Assembly: GCA_029844215.1 (NCBI GenBank)
Contig: CM056733.1
Coordinates: forward strand, 42,235,142-42,299,141
From: Przewalskia tangutica
Lineage: Eukaryota > Streptophyta > Magnoliopsida > Solanales > Solanaceae
Direction: 5' to 3'
Length of the DNA: 64,000 bases
Shown here: piece by piece, positions 33,586-46,775 of the stretch
How the letters are laid out: every line of letters begins with the position of its first letter
How positions within the stretch are numbered: position 1 is the stretch's first letter
Position numbers and translations under genes: made by a program
The notes under the pieces: model-generated
What the model was told of the DNA's origin: nothing
The model's database searches: none
The model's input: the letters and a program-made list of their open reading frames with translations, nothing else

Positions 33586-34496
33586 TGTTACACCCCGTAA
33601 GTCTAGGCATGTATAAGAGAATGTACGTAAGGAAACAAGACTTGGAAATTGGTACGAAAGGAATAATTGTTGTTCCGACGGAAAATCTTCCGAACGTCGG
33701 AAAGGAAAAATGTTCGTTGTTGAGAATTGAATTCTCAAAATGCATTATTTGAAGAGTATGAAACTTATTAACATTATGGAAATTTATTTTTACGGATTTG
33801 GTCATGTGGGGCCCACCCGAGGAATTTTACATTTTTGTGGGGCCCACGAGGGTTACGGAATTTTTATGGACGAATGAGAGGGCGACACGTGGCACCCCCA
33901 CATATGGTCTTGGACGTTTTTAGTAAGGGTAAAATGGTCATTGAACATCAAGGAAGTTAAGTCTTCAAAGCTTGAGATTGTTGACTTGTCAACTTGGCTA
34001 TTATCCATGTGTTCTTCATCCTATCCACTCAAGTGTTGCAATCTAAGCCCTCCATTGTGTTTTATATACCACACTAGTAGCAAGACAAGGTCTTCCACAC
34101 TTAGAGAAATTAGAGAAACTCTTGTGCACACTAGAGACCTCTCGGGTTTGACATCTCCCACACAAGAAAATTTTGTAGTTTTGATCCATTATTCACAAGA
34201 CTTAAACCCAAGGTCCCTAAGGGTATTGTAAGGATATCTCAATAGAAAGATTTTGGAAAAACGACGTTTTTACGTTAGTCGCAAGGCGAAAACCTAAGTA
34301 GTTTTCCTAGTTTTTGATTGGAAATGGAAGATAAGTTGGTTGTGAACTTCTAAGGGCTTCAAATAGCGGATTGGAGCGTAAAGGAAAGGAGCTAAGAATT
34401 GCTAAGGAGCGACTTTGAATCTTGGAATTTTTAAGGGCTTGTAAAGGTATAAATCTTGTCGTTTTAGCAATTAAAGTTTACTTATCATTGTAGTTA
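33586..34496 (+). mobile_element. R4 3' LTR, truncated to its first 0.9 kb
   Basis: It matches 9781-10700 of the 5' LTR almost base for base, including the G-box (33880-33897) and TATA box (34062-34068). It then stops at 34496 after TTATCATTGTAGTTA. The next base belongs to an opposite-strand LTR. No LTR 3' end or target duplication for R4 is present. Confidence 0.9.
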
Positions 34497-36285
34497 CTTA
34501 TACGTTTAAAACGGAACAAGTATCACATACTTTAAAACTCTTCAAGTCCCTTAACTTTAATAAAACATTAGACATCCTTAATACTTTCAAGAAGTGAGTT
34601 AATCTACTAACTCACCCGGCTTGGCTATTCATAAAACTAGTAAAGGATATCAAGGTCTTGTACGTCTACCGTACTATATACGTACAACTAGTCCTGCTCA
34701 AAAGATAGGAAAAGTTCTACATACCTTGCCGGGTCAACCACTTGCCAAGTACAAAGTCCCGCCCGTAGTATGTCAACCTATAATATTCACAATACGTCTA
34801 TTAAAGCCTTACTTCAAACGTAGAATCTTATAAGTGTCAAGTCGCTAAATTCTACGGAAAATCAGACAGCACCTCCTTTGTTTTTACTATCTTTGCCACC
34901 TTTTTCAAGGCCGAATACAATAATCAAACACGCCACATTTAAGGCACAATCAAAGCAATTTATCAATAGGGGATTACACGCCTACTAGACGTGTAAAATT
35001 CCGCCCCACAAACGATAACAAACTAATACTACTACTAGTCCAATTTCGGCCATAATGAATACAACAATACCAATTCTTATCCAATTTCCATTTCAATCCA
35101 AATTGGTAGCATAACATGATATCAAGTCGCATTTGATTATAACTACCATAATCTTCAAGTAAGTAACATGCGACGATTTCTAATAAACGACCAATTAGTA
35201 ATCCAATCTTCAAGTGTCTTGTATAACACTTCGGATTTAAGCTACAAGCAATCCATAATACTTATAAACTTCAACATATCAACTTCATGCTAGCAACATG
35301 TAAAGCTAACAACAACAATATAAATATATAATCTTGTAACACTTTAAAAGACAAGATTATACCTCAACGAATCTTAATCCAACTCCAAATACGAAGTCGC
35401 TCCTTAGTAGTTTAGAGCCTCTCCAAGACACTTCAATCCGCTCCTTGAGACCCTTCGAACAACACCAACAATTTTTCTTCAAACTTCTAAACAAAACCTA
35501 GAAAGACAACTAGGTTTTCGTTTTGCGACTAACCCGAAAACTATCTTTTTCCGAGATTTTTCTATTGAGATATGCTTACACTACCCTCAAGAACCTTGGT
35601 TTAAAGTGTGGAGTTAAATGGACAAGAAACAATTTTTTTTCCTTTTCAAAATGATGGAACCCGAGAGCTCTCTATGAGTTCTTCAAATTTTCAAGAAATA
35701 TTTCTAAGTGTTAAGCTCACTCTTGCTACTAGTAGTATTAAATAGCACCTTGGAGGGTCAAGATGCAACCATTTGGGTGGCTAGGATAAGCTCTTATTAA
35801 ATATCAAGACCTTGTGGGTCCTTTGACTTAGTCAAAATTATCAAGCTTGCTACTTGCAAGACTTAGTCATACAAGACTATGGTCAATGACCATCTTAGCC
35901 ATGACATTTTCGTCCAAGGCATCACTAAGGGGGGGTGACACGTGTCGCCCTCCCATTCGTCACAACAATAAGTTTTCCGAAAATTTCATAATTCCGATAA
36001 TTTCTTACAAGTCTCAAATCTTAACACTTGTGAGTTCTTACGTACATTCTTAAAACATGTCCTGTAAATACGGGGTGTAACATTCTTCCCCCCTTAGAAA
36101 CATTCGTCCCCGAATGTTCTTTCAGAGTCAATTAGCAACATAGTTTCCTTTCACAACCCCGACATACCAAAAATGCCACACATGGCCACATAATAGCATT
36201 TAAGCAAAAGAAATACTTCAATTTAAAACCTGACAAGTAAGGGAAGATGAATTACCTGAAGGTATAGGAAATAAGTGAGGATACT
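34497..36285 (-). mobile_element. R7: truncated minus-strand LTR (34497-36082) plus internal 3' end
   Basis: The LTR starts at 36082 (TGTTACACCCCGTATTTAC on the minus strand) and runs 1.6 kb to 34497, where it meets truncated R4. It resembles R8's LTR. A PPT complement lies at 36083-36096, and the next 190 bp are the internal 3' end. That end carries the ACATTCG/CGAATGT palindrome and a GCCACACATGGCCAC motif. R8 interrupts it at 36286. Confidence 0.82.
35934..35949 (-). promoter_or_regulatory. G-box palindrome of R7 LTR
   Basis: GGTGACACGTGTCGCC, the same 16-mer as in R5 and R9, about 130 bp from the LTR start. Confidence 0.6.
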
Positions 36286-36818
36286 TGTCACGACCCGACC
36301 CCGGGTCACGACTGGTGCCCTACCTGGGCACCCTGTTCAGGTATACATCAGAGAATAGCAGCGGAACGTACACAACATAAACCCATGTGTAAACAATCAA
36401 ACATCACAGGCTAGCCGATAAGGCCGCCTTCCATAACATACACAAAAGTACAACTGTACTATCAGTTCTTACAGCCCAACCACAAATGTGAATACAGACC
36501 TCTAGGAATAATAATTGTGGCGGGACAAGGCCCCGCCATACCCCTGAATGTATATAAATCTACAACACCGGGGAAAAGACTGTACCAAAATGAGACAAGC
36601 CTCCGGATAAATGGAGCTTCTGACGTCTGATAAGTAATCCTAAGAATGTGGATCCGCCACCTGCTTACCCTTTCCTGCGGCATGAACGCAGCCCCCGAGG
36701 AAGGGTCGATACCATATGTACTAAGTATGTAAATCGAAAAATACTGTAATTACAACATAAGTTTAAAACAAAGCGGAGACATGTATTATAACAGTACGAT
36801 ACTACGATGCCTTACTAA
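36286..36818 (-). mobile_element. R8 LTR, 3' end portion
   Basis: On the minus strand it ends GGGTCGTGACA at 36286. The hairpin chain is well kept: CTGCG/CGCAG, ATCC/GGAT, CTCC/GGAG (36602-36616) and GGCGGG/CCCGCC. At 36818 it is cut inside CTTACTAAC by R9 and resumes at 46776. Confidence 0.82.
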
Positions 36819-37432
36819 TCACACGACCAAGCTCGGGCGCGGTGCCCTACTGCACGGCACCTCTCGGTAAACATCAAAGAATAGCAGCGGAACATACACA
36901 ACTAAAAAATTACTTAAACATAAATTAACAACAGGCTAGCCGATAAGGCCACCTTCCGTAAAAATATACTCAATCCAGAAATAGAACAGTACATTTTTTT
37001 TCTTTTCAACCCAATCCACAATGTGACTACAGACCTCTAAGAATAACAACTCTGGCGGGACAGGGCCCCGCCATACCCCTGAATGTACAATAACCGACAA
37101 TACCAGGGATAAGCCTCCGGAATAAATGAGCTTCTCAACAGCTGAACAGTGATCCTAAGAGCGAGGATCAGCAACCTGTACTTTACCTGCGGCATGAACG
37201 CAGCCCCCCGAAGGAGGTCAGTACAACATGTACCAAATATGTGAAACTGAAAATCAGAATGAAATCATAAGTCTAAAATAAAACTGGAGACATGTATGAT
37301 AACTCAATTAACAGTACACTGTGCCTTACTAATAATGAGAGTAAATAGGGGTATACTTACAATATAAAGTAGGAAATCTCACGATCAAAGGAGGACCACC
37401 CGCCCGCAGTGTCATTAAGCAATCCTATTCCC

Positions 37433-37611
37433 GGGACTATTTCACCCGCATAGATCCAGTGGACCCGCATGAGGTATTCCTCGCATGGGACTATTTCACC
37501 CGCATAAGCCCTTACGGACTCGCATGAGGTATTCCTCGCATAGGCTGGACGCCGCATGGGACTATTTCACCCGCATAAGCCCTACGGACTCGCATGAGGT
37601 ATTCCTCGCAT
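37433..37611 (-). repeat. Tandem array of ~54-70 bp in R9 3' LTR
   Basis: Three units begin GGGACTATTTCACCCGCATA and end GAGGTATTCCTCGCAT. The matching array in the other LTR is at 44370-44551. The same unit marks the right edge of R0. Confidence 0.88.
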
Positions 37612-39690
37612 CGTGGGTAGCAAATCCACGGAAATATGCAATGCCACAAACCCGGGGAATGACCCCGCAATGAATAATATATTACTAGCACAAATCCGGC
37701 TATCACACATAACATAAGCACTACCGGCTTATCATACAATACATAAGCAAGTTAAGAAATCCCCTAACTTCTTATTATTCTTGTTATACATATATACACT
37801 CTCATTTTAGTTTACCTAAGGCACTATCATGTCTTTTATAAAAATCAGGGAATTTAACACAAAGTACTACGTCTATTCTTTTAAAATGACTCATTTCATT
37901 ATAAACCTTCCAAGACACTAATAACCGTAGTATCAAGTTACAATTTCTTTTCAAGACAAGTCACAATACTCTTAGAAATAAAGTTAGGTTTCTAAATCAA
38001 GTGACTCCTTTTCTTATAAAACTTTAGACAATTGATGCCTTAAAATCGAATTGCCTTCCATTAAATCAAGCCATTTATCTTTCCATAAAGCCAATATAAC
38101 CAACTCCTCATAAAGTCGTTATATTCACTTTATACCTTAGTCAAGTACAATTTTCTATCCAAGGGACTTATACGTTTAAAACGAAACAAGTATCACAATA
38201 CTTTAAAACTCTTCAAGTCCCTTAACATACTTAAATTACTTAGAGTAAACCACTCTTTAAACTTTCCATAACAACAAGTATCAAGATACTTTCAACATAC
38301 TTAAAGTCTCTTAGCTTTTGAAAACCAAGATATCCTTAATAATTAAACAAGTGAGTTAATTCCCTAACTCAAACAACTTGGGCATTCTTAAAATAAGCCA
38401 AGGATATCAAATAAACTAGATTGTCAAAATCTTGTACGTCTACCGTACTATACATTTACACTTGATCATGCTCAAGAGATAAGAAAGTTCCACATACCTC
38501 TTCGGTTTAATCCACTTACTAAGTCCAATCGCCGTACGTAGTATGTCAACCTATAATGACCATAGTACGTCTATTAACTTCTAGTTTCAAACGTAGAATA
38601 TTCCAAGTGCAAGTCACTAAATTCTACGGAAAATCGGACATCACTTCCTTTGTTTCTACTCACTTTGCCACCTTTTTCAAGGCCGAATACAATAACCAAA
38701 CACGCCACATTTAAGGCACAATCCAAGCAATTAATCAATAGGGGATTACACGCCTACTAGACGTGTAAAATTCCGCCCCACAAACGATAACAAACTAATA
38801 CAACTACTAGTCCACTTTCGGCCACAATGTATATAACAATACCAATTCTTATTCAATTTCCAATTCAATCCAAATTGGTAGCATAATATGATATCAAGCC
38901 GCCATTAATTATAGCTACTACATTTTCCAAGTAGGTAACATGCGACAATTCAATTTATCGATCAAATTGGATTTCAATTTCAAATGGCTAAATATGTCAT
39001 TTTCGGATTTTGAGCTTCCAATTCCATAACACTTATCAAACTTCATAACACATATCACATGACCACTTATAACTTATCATAACATGAAATCTTCAATTAC
39101 AAAAGTAAAACAAAGATTATACCTCAATTAGCCCAAATATGATCCAAGAGTACAAGTCGATCTCTAGCACCTTTAGCTCCTCCTTTCGACATTCCAATCC
39201 ACCCCAAGCCACCCTTAGAAGCTTATGAAAAACTCATCTTCAAGTTTCAACTTCAAAGTTGAATAACCCTTTAGGTTTTCGCCCTGCGACTAATACGAAA
39301 ACTCTATTTTTCCGGAAACTTTCTATTGAGAAACACTTACAATACCCTTAGGTACCTTGGTTTAAAGTATGGGAATTATTGGACAAAAATTGCAAAATTT
39401 CTTCTTCAAACCCTAGCCTTGGCCGAGAGCCTCTCACATTTTCATCAAGTTTTCTTGAAAAATTTGCTAAGTGTTAAGCCTTGTCTTGCACTTAGTAAGC
39501 TTATATAAATAATTGGAGGGTCAAGATTAGAACAAATGGGTGGTTTGGATGCATCTCACAAGGATCAAGCCAAGTGGCATTGACTTAGTCAACAATGTCA
39601 AGCTAATTTGTCTTGCAAGACTTGGTCTTTTAAATTATGGTCAAATGACCATTTCCTCCATCACATTTTCGTCCAAGACCATTAAGGGGG

Positions 39691-39706
39691 GGTGACACGT
39701 GTCGCC
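39691..39706 (-). promoter_or_regulatory. G-box palindrome of R9 3' LTR
   Basis: GGTGACACGTGTCGCC. It is repeated in the 5' LTR at 46625-46640. A weak TATA (TTATATAAAT, about 39501-39510) lies downstream in the transcription direction. Confidence 0.6.
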
Positions 39707-39841
39707 GTCCCGTTCGTCGCAATATTTCGTTTTTCGACAAAATCCAAAATTCCGATAAGTTTTTACTCGTCTCAAACCTTAACATTGTTGAGTTCTTACG
39801 TACGTTCTTATAAACATATCCTGAAATTCCGGGGTGTAACA

Positions 39842-39856
39842 TTCTTCCCCCCTTAG
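39842..39856 (-). other. R9 polypurine tract
   Basis: TTCTTCCCCCCTTAG on the + strand adjoins the 3' LTR and is followed by the ACATTCG/CGAATGT palindrome. Confidence 0.85.
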
Positions 39857-40003
39857 AAACATTCGTCCCCGAATGTTCTCCCGGGAGTCAAACTTAAGAT
39901 AGCGACATAGTCTCCTTACAACCCCTACGTGCCAATAATGCCACACTTGGCCACATAACAATACTCATACCAAAATATCAAACTGAACCCCACGTGTCAA
40001 CAT

Positions 40004-41640
40004 CGGTTATCTGCATAAAGCTTCTGCGGACTCTAAGCTTACTACAATCTTCCCCGGATAAGCTTCGCCTTATCCATAGCCCGCTGAATCAAGTCTGGAC
40101 CAAATAACTGAACCTCGCCTATGTCGAACCATCCGACCGGCGATCTCCACTTTCTTACACACAAGGCCTCGTACCAGGCCACCTGAAAACTGGAAGGGTA
40201 TCTGTTATCGTACGTAACAAGACAAGAGGCATTTAACCTTCCCGGCTATTCTTGAAATAAAAAACACAGGCCCGCAACCTATCCTCAAGCGCCTGGATAG
40301 TACGCTCTGCCTGACCGTCGGTCTGAGGGTGTAATGCAACACTGAGACTCACCTGTGTCCCTAATCCTTTCTGAAAAACCTCCAGAAGTTATCCGCAATT
40401 GAGCTCATCTATCTGTAATCATAAACGTAGGAACCTCGTGCAGTCTCACAATCTCTCTGCTATACAAGCTAGTATAAACCTCAGCCGAGTAAGTGGTCCC
40501 AATCCGAAAGAATACAACTGGTTTCGCCAGCCTAATTACCATGACCCCCAGGGAGTCGCACTTCCTCCGAGTACGATGTCACCCTGTAACAAGATCCATA
40601 TTAATTACCTCTCATATCTAGGTTGGGATTTCAATCGCCTGCAATAGCCCACTGGGCTTCTGGTACATAACCATGACCTGCTACTAACTCGGACACTAAG
40701 CAGTAAACTCCGCTATGTCTCTTTTCCGGTCGTCTCACCCATACATACATCTGAGGTCACGACACGACTTTGTCGGCCCCAAACAATTAGAGCAATAAGC
40801 ACTGCGTGCCTCCCCTAAAACCTGCTGACTAGTCCTGCAGCACTGGGTACATGCAATCTATCCTCATCTCACAAAGACACCCGTGGTGCTACTCAAACAG
40901 GCTCTTCTCTCCTCGGAGAGTCGTATCTCGATACCGTATCATAACTGGATCCTCATACTGTCGCCTCTTTACTTCCTCAACGATGGAAGACTCGGCAACC
41001 TCTCGGATCAGAACTTCATTAACCTTGGAAACAAATAATCGAACCCCTAGGCTTGTGGCGAAGAATCTTACGGACTACATCCTCGCCTATCCGGCTGCCC
41101 ATCCGCGCACTACCCTTAGGTCCACCACAAAGAGTATCTGTAACTGTCTTGGCTTTCCCCGGATGGTATAGGATATCAATATCACAATCCTTGAGTAACT
41201 CTAACCACCATCGGTGTCGCAAATTCTACTGCCTCAGTCTGCAGATATACCGGAGGCTTTTGTGGTCTGCACAAGTATCCACATGAAGTCTGTATACACG
41301 TCATGCCCCCAAATCTTCAAGGCATGATTTAACAGCCGCCAGCTCTAAATCTTGAGTGGCGCAATTTCCTTTCCTACTTCCCTAACTACCGGGAAAACAT
41401 AGGTTCTATCCTTATCGGGTTGCGTCAGCACACAACCTAGCCCAATACCCAACGTGTTATCATAAAAACCTAACCCTCTAGTCTTTCAGGAGGAGTTAGA
41501 ACTGTAGTCGTGGTCAACTTGTCTTCCAATAACTGAAAGTATTTCTCATTCCTGCGAAATATTCGGGTATCCTTAATCTCACTTATGGTTCCTGTTTCCC
41601 TTTTTGTTGCAACCAAACTTGGTCACTAAACTTTAGACTT
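40004..41640 (-). pseudogene. pol: R9 pol fragment: RT end, RNase H, integrase
   Basis: Read leftward, the fragment begins with the RT-to-RNase H joint (LTTTTVLTPPE). RNase H follows (YDNTLGIGLGCVLTQ, HVDTCADHKSLRY, RHRWWLELLKDCDIDILYHPGKA at 41100-41225). After a linker, integrase begins near 40812 with an eroded HHCC finger. Its core keeps MDLVTG, then VRLHEVP-type and ITDR words, then QTDGQAER near 40310-40335 in pieces. VGWFDIGEVQLFGPDLIQ lies near 40110. It ends at about 40004, before the GPY/F and chromodomain regions. Many stops and frameshifts break it. The RT catalytic palm and protease are absent. The family role is cDNA synthesis and integration. Confidence 0.85.
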
Positions 41641-42840
41641 AATTCCTTTGCTTGCCTCATGGCTTAAGACTTACTGTCAATCACAATTTAGGGGGGAGGT
41701 TTCCTTGATCTCGTCAAGTAGTAACCCGGTTTTCCTTTCCCAGTTTGTAGAGCCTATAACTAGGTGTTACCACATTTTCTTGAAATGTTCTTACTGCCCA
41801 TTATCAACTAATGGTATTTACACTCGTCTGGGGTAATCATGACTCGTGCAACTTACATTTATATCTTTACGATACTTCCTCGACCAATTCGTACGTCGTT
41901 CTTTATTACCCCAACCCAACACTTTTTCCACGGTTATCCACAACTGTAATCTATGGCATGACGATACCGAAGACCTTACCAGTCTTATATCCTTCGTCTA
42001 ACAACATGGGTACACGTAACCCCATAATACGCAAAACTGTCCTTTTACGTGGGGAAGAGAACTTATCTCCCTTACTTAAACTTTCCTTGGAGTCACAACC
42101 CTAATCACAGGTCCTCGCGGTCCAGTAATTATCTAATCATCACGCACCGCCTTAAAGTAGTGTAGATTTTCAAAACCTACCAAAGATGCCCTCGACTTTC
42201 GCGACACCTGCATTTATTTTTATTCTTGGCTTGTACATTCTCTGAAATCATCCGGAAGGTCGTGGCCCGACCACCAACCCAACTCCAAGTAACTCTAGGG
42301 CACTTAACATAACTTCCTCCAAATTCAATTATCACATACTTCTGCGTCAATTTACCCCAGTGAACAAGTCACATGACTTAAAAAGAAAACAACGATGCCA
42401 AGAAGGAAGGATAATTCATCGTTACTACCACTTCTCTCCTTTTCACCGAAAATCACTACGTAAAGCGGAATCGAGTCAATCTCTCTGCGATCGGCGTTGG
42501 CATAACAAGAGGCCAACTAGCCCGAACTCATAATGACCTCATATCATCATAATGACTCTGCTGGGTCCAACGACTTAATCATTACCGGCAATTATTATCT
42601 ACCTGCTCAGCTACCACCCAACACTCACGGGTGTAGTCACCTCGAAAGGTTCTCATGGATTCAGGCTTTATTTCATTACACTTGGTTGCTCTCTTTTTCA
42701 CTGGTCGTACTCTTTTCCGTATTCCCAAACTTATTCTGGCTTACATACATAAATTCCATACTAACTCTGGCCTCCACTCTTTGGAGTTACAAAATTAAAC
42801 AACATAAGGCCAGTTCCGGCTCTCGCAACCTGGTTCCGGT
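41641..42840 (-). other. R9 internal region with no recognisable coding content
   Basis: About 1.2 kb between the pol fragment and the conserved block. On both strands I find no RT (no YADD/IDD-type box), protease or gag motif. Short open frames are not supported by any sibling. It may be heavily decayed RT, or filler acquired by template switching. Confidence 0.5.
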
Positions 42841-43747
42841 GGAATGCGTCCACGAACCCGTAAAATGATTAACTAGACTTGGGCCTTACACCCTCGTGGC
42901 CCTGTCACGTGGCGGGACTACTACCAACTGATCCCATTTCATTTCGAGCTATGGGGCGACCCTTAATAGGTCCTCAACTCGACTCGGCGTCACACTTAAC
43001 TCTTACCCTTGGTCTGACTTAACTTTACTACCCGAGAATGCCTTATATACCTAAGGTCTCGACGGTTATCACATTCTTAGGCTCGCAATTTCCATGCTCC
43101 AAGCCTAACTTATCAGCCCGTGCAAGGGTACAAAAACTTCTCGTAAAATCATAGTCGTGTTGTCTTGACCACAACAACCATACTTTCTTCGTCCGGATCT
43201 CGCCCGTAAAATTCCCTTAAGCATACCACGTAGCTTAAGTTGCTAACATAGTCTTCCACTTAGTCTCTTAATTAAATTCTTAAGGGTCCATTACATTCTC
43301 ACACAACTCATCATCACCTAATTATCTCAAATTAGCGCGTAAAACCTTGATGAGAGTTCCTTAATCGCTCATACCTTCCGGTATTTATTTAGTCCTTACC
43401 CAATCACGGTAATCTAAAATCATCCTAGGCAACACACGTGTGACCCCAAACATAAATCCGTATAGTTGTATGTCACAATACCAACTATACTACAAACATT
43501 ACCAACCCGGATACGCAATCCACATAATCCTTCCCGGTCATCACGCTTTCTCGTAGTCGCAAACAATCATAACTTGTTAGGGAGAGACGACCACTAACTA
43601 TCAAACTCTATCGCACGATCTTGAGTGAGAAGAATGAAACAAATCCTAAATGTCCTGCAGCCTCACGATTATAGATGTGGTGCACAACACACCGATAATC
43701 AAGACTCTACTGAACCGCGGTGCGTAGACACTTTCCGAGGACTAATC
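42841..43747 (-). other. R9 5' non-coding region with the conserved block
   Basis: The GC-rich block shared with the other elements is at about 42845-43020, with CACGAGGGTGTAAGGCCCAA on the minus strand. Between it and the PBS, where gag sits in R5 and R6, there is about 500 bp without zinc knuckles or a gag start. The leader next to the PBS (about 43610-43747) is conserved. Confidence 0.65.
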
Positions 43748-43758
43748 GCTCGATACCA
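43748..43758 (-). other. R9 primer-binding site
   Basis: GCTCGATACCA, complement of TGGTATCAGAGC minus one base, four bases from the LTR edge at 43763. Confidence 0.85.
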
Positions 43759-43762
43759 CTTT

Positions 43763-46700
43763 TGTCACGACCGCCCGGGCGCGGATCGTGCCCTACACAG
43801 GCACACCTCTGTAAACATCAGAGAATAGCAGCGGAACATACACAACTAAAAAAGTACTTAAACATAAATTAACAACAGGCTAGCCGATAAGGCCACATTC
43901 CGTAAAAATATACTCAATCCAGAAATAGAACAGTACATTTTTTTTCTTTTCAACCCAATCCACAATGTGACTACAGACCTCTAAGAATAACAACTCTGGC
44001 GGGACAGGGCCCCGCCATACCCCTGAATGTACAATAACCGACAATACCAGGGATAAGCCTCCGGAATAAATGAGCTTCTCAACGGTGAACGGTGATCCTA
44101 AGAGCGAGGATCGACAGCATACTTTACTGCGGCGTGAACGCGGCCCGAAGGAGGTCAGTACAACATGTACCAAATATGTGAAACTGAAAGTACTGTAATG
44201 AAATCATAAGTCTAAAATAAAACTGGAGACATGTATGATAACTCAATTAACAGTACACTGTGCCTTACTAATAATGAGAGTAAATAGGGGTATACTTACA
44301 ATATAAAGTAGGAAATCTCACGATCAAAGGAGGACCACCCGCGCGATGTCATTAAGCAATCCTATTCCCGGGACTATTTCACCCGCATAGATCCAGTGGA
44401 CCCGCATGAGGTATTCCTCGCATGGGACTATTTCACCCGCATAAGCCCTTACGGACTCGCATGAGGTATTCCTCGCATAGGCTGGACCCGCCCGCATGGG
44501 ACTATTTCACCCGCATAAGCCCTACGGACTCGCATGAGGTATTCCTCGCATCGTGGGTAGCAAATCCACGGAAATATGCAATGCCACAAACCCGGAATGA
44601 CCATGATGAATAATATATTACTAGCACAAATCCGCTATCACACATAACATAAGCACTACTGGCTTATCATACAATACATAAGCAAGTTAAGAAATCCCTA
44701 ACTTCTTATTATTCTTGTTATACATATATACACTCTCATTTTAGTTTACCTAAGGCACTATCATGTCTTTTATAAAAATCAGAATTTAACCCAAAGTACT
44801 ACGACTTCTATTCTTTTAAAATGACTCATTTCATTATAAACCTTCCAAGACACTAATAACCGTAGTATCAAGTTACAATTTCTTTTCAAGACAAGTCACA
44901 ATACTCTTAGAAATAAAGTTAGGTTTCTAAATCAAGTGACTCCTTTTCTTATAAAACTTTAGACAATTGATGCCTTAAAATCGAATTGCCTTCCATTAAA
45001 TCAAGCCATTTATCTTTCCATAAAGCCAATATAACCAACTCCTCATAAAGTCGTTATATTCACTTTATACCTTAGTCAAGTACAATTTTCTATCCAAGGA
45101 CTTATACGTTTAAAACGAAACAAGTATCACAATACTTTAAAACTCTTCAAGTCCTTAACATACTTAAATTACTTAGAGTAAACCAGTTCTTTAAACTTTC
45201 CATAACAACAAGTATCAAGATACTTTCAACATACTTAAAGTCTCTTAGCTTTTGAAAACCAAGATATCCTTAATAATTAAACAAGTGAGTTAATTCCCTA
45301 ACTCAAACAACTTGGGCATTCTTAAAATAAGCCAAGGATATCAAATAAACTAGATTGTCAAAATCTTGTACGTCTACCGTACTATACATTTACACTTGAT
45401 CATGCTCAAGAGATAAGAAAGTTCCACATACCTCTTCGGTTTAATCCACTTGCTAAGTCCAATCGCGCACGTAGTATGTCAACCTATAATGACCATAGTA
45501 CGTCTATTAACTTCTAGTTTCAAACGTAGAATATTCCAAGTGCAAGTCACTAAATTCTACGGAAAATCGGACATCACTTCCTTTGTTTCTACTCACTTTG
45601 CCACCTTTTTTCAAGGCCGAATACAATAACCAAACACGCCACATTTAAGGCACAATCCAAGCAATTAATCAATAGGGGATTACACGCCTACTAGACGTGT
45701 AAAATTCCGCCCCACAAACGATAACAAACTAATACAACTACTAGTCCACTTTCGGCCACAATGTATATAACAATACCAATTCTTATTCAATTTCCAATTC
45801 AATCCAAATTGGTAGCATAATATGATATCAAGCCGCCATTAATTATAGCTACTACATTTTCCAAGTAGGTAACATGCGACAATTCAATTTATCGATCAAA
45901 TTGGATTTCAATTTCAAATGGCTAAATATGTCATTTTCGGATTTTGAGCTTCCAATTCCATAACACTTATCAAACTTCATAACACATATCACATGACCAC
46001 TTATAACTTATCATAACATGAAATCTTTAATTACAAAAGTAAAACGAAGATTATACCTCAATTAGCCCAAATATGATCCAAGAGTACAAGTCGATCTCTA
46101 GCACCTTTAGCTCCTCCTTTCGACATTCCAATCCACCCCAAGCCACCCTTAGAAGCTTATGAAAAACTCATCTTCAAGTTTCAACTTCAAAGTTGCATAA
46201 CCCTTTAGGTTTTCGCCTTGCGACTAATACGAAAACACCATTTTTCCGGAATCTTTCTATTGAGAAACACTTACAATACCCTTAGGTACCTTGGTTTAAA
46301 GTATGGGAATTATTGGACAAAAATTGCAAAATTTCTTCTTCAAACCCTAGCCTTGGCCGAGAGCCTCTCACATTTTCATCAAGTTTTCTTGAAAAATTTG
46401 CTAAGTGTTAAGCCTTGTCTTGCACTTAGTAAGCTTATATAAATAATTGGAGGGTCAAGATTAGAACAAATGGGTGGTTTGGATGCATCTCACAAGGATC
46501 AAGCCAAGTGGCATTGACTTAGTCAACAATGTCAAGCTAATTTGTCTTGCAAGACTTGGTCTTTTAAATTATGGTCAAATGACCATTTCCTCCATCACAT
46601 TTTCGTCCAAGACCATTAAGGGGGGGTGACACGTGTCGCCGTCCGCTAAATCGCAATATTTCGTTTTCCGACAAAATCCAAAATTCCGATAAGTTTTTAC

Positions 46701-46775
46701 TCGTCTCAAACCTTAACATTGTTGAGTTCTTACGTACGTTCTTATAAACATATCCTGAAATTCCGGGGTGTAACA
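43763..46775 (-). mobile_element. R9 5' LTR, 3.01 kb
   Basis: Minus-strand LTR from TGTTACACCCCGGAATTTC (46775) to GGTCGTGACA (43763). It differs from the 3' LTR mainly by small indels. It contains the array at 44370-44551, the hairpin chain, and the G-box palindrome at 46625-46640. Confidence 0.92.
44370..44551 (-). repeat. Tandem array in R9 5' LTR
   Basis: Three units beginning GGGACTATTTCACCCGCATA, collinear with 37433-37611. Confidence 0.88.

Larger units (their letters stand above)
36819..39841 (-). mobile_element. R9 3' LTR, 3.02 kb
   Basis: Near-identical to 43763-46775. The left terminus is eroded (TCACACGACC where TGTCACGACC is expected). It carries a G-box palindrome at 39691-39706. 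Confidence 0.9.
36819..46775 (-). mobile_element. R9: complete minus-strand LTR retrotransposon with a pol fragment
   Basis: 3' LTR 36819-39841, internal region 39842-43762 (3.9 kb), 5' LTR 43763-46775. The right flank CTAAC (46776-46780) and the left flank CTAA support a target duplication within R8. It is the only element here with RNase H. It has no recognisable gag, protease or RT palm, so it is defective too. Confidence 0.9.

Noticed and set aside
41697..41960. Possible reverse transcriptase palm upstream of RNase H in R9
   Set aside because: No catalytic aspartate box or flanking RT motif could be read in any frame, so I do not claim RT beyond its RNase H joint.
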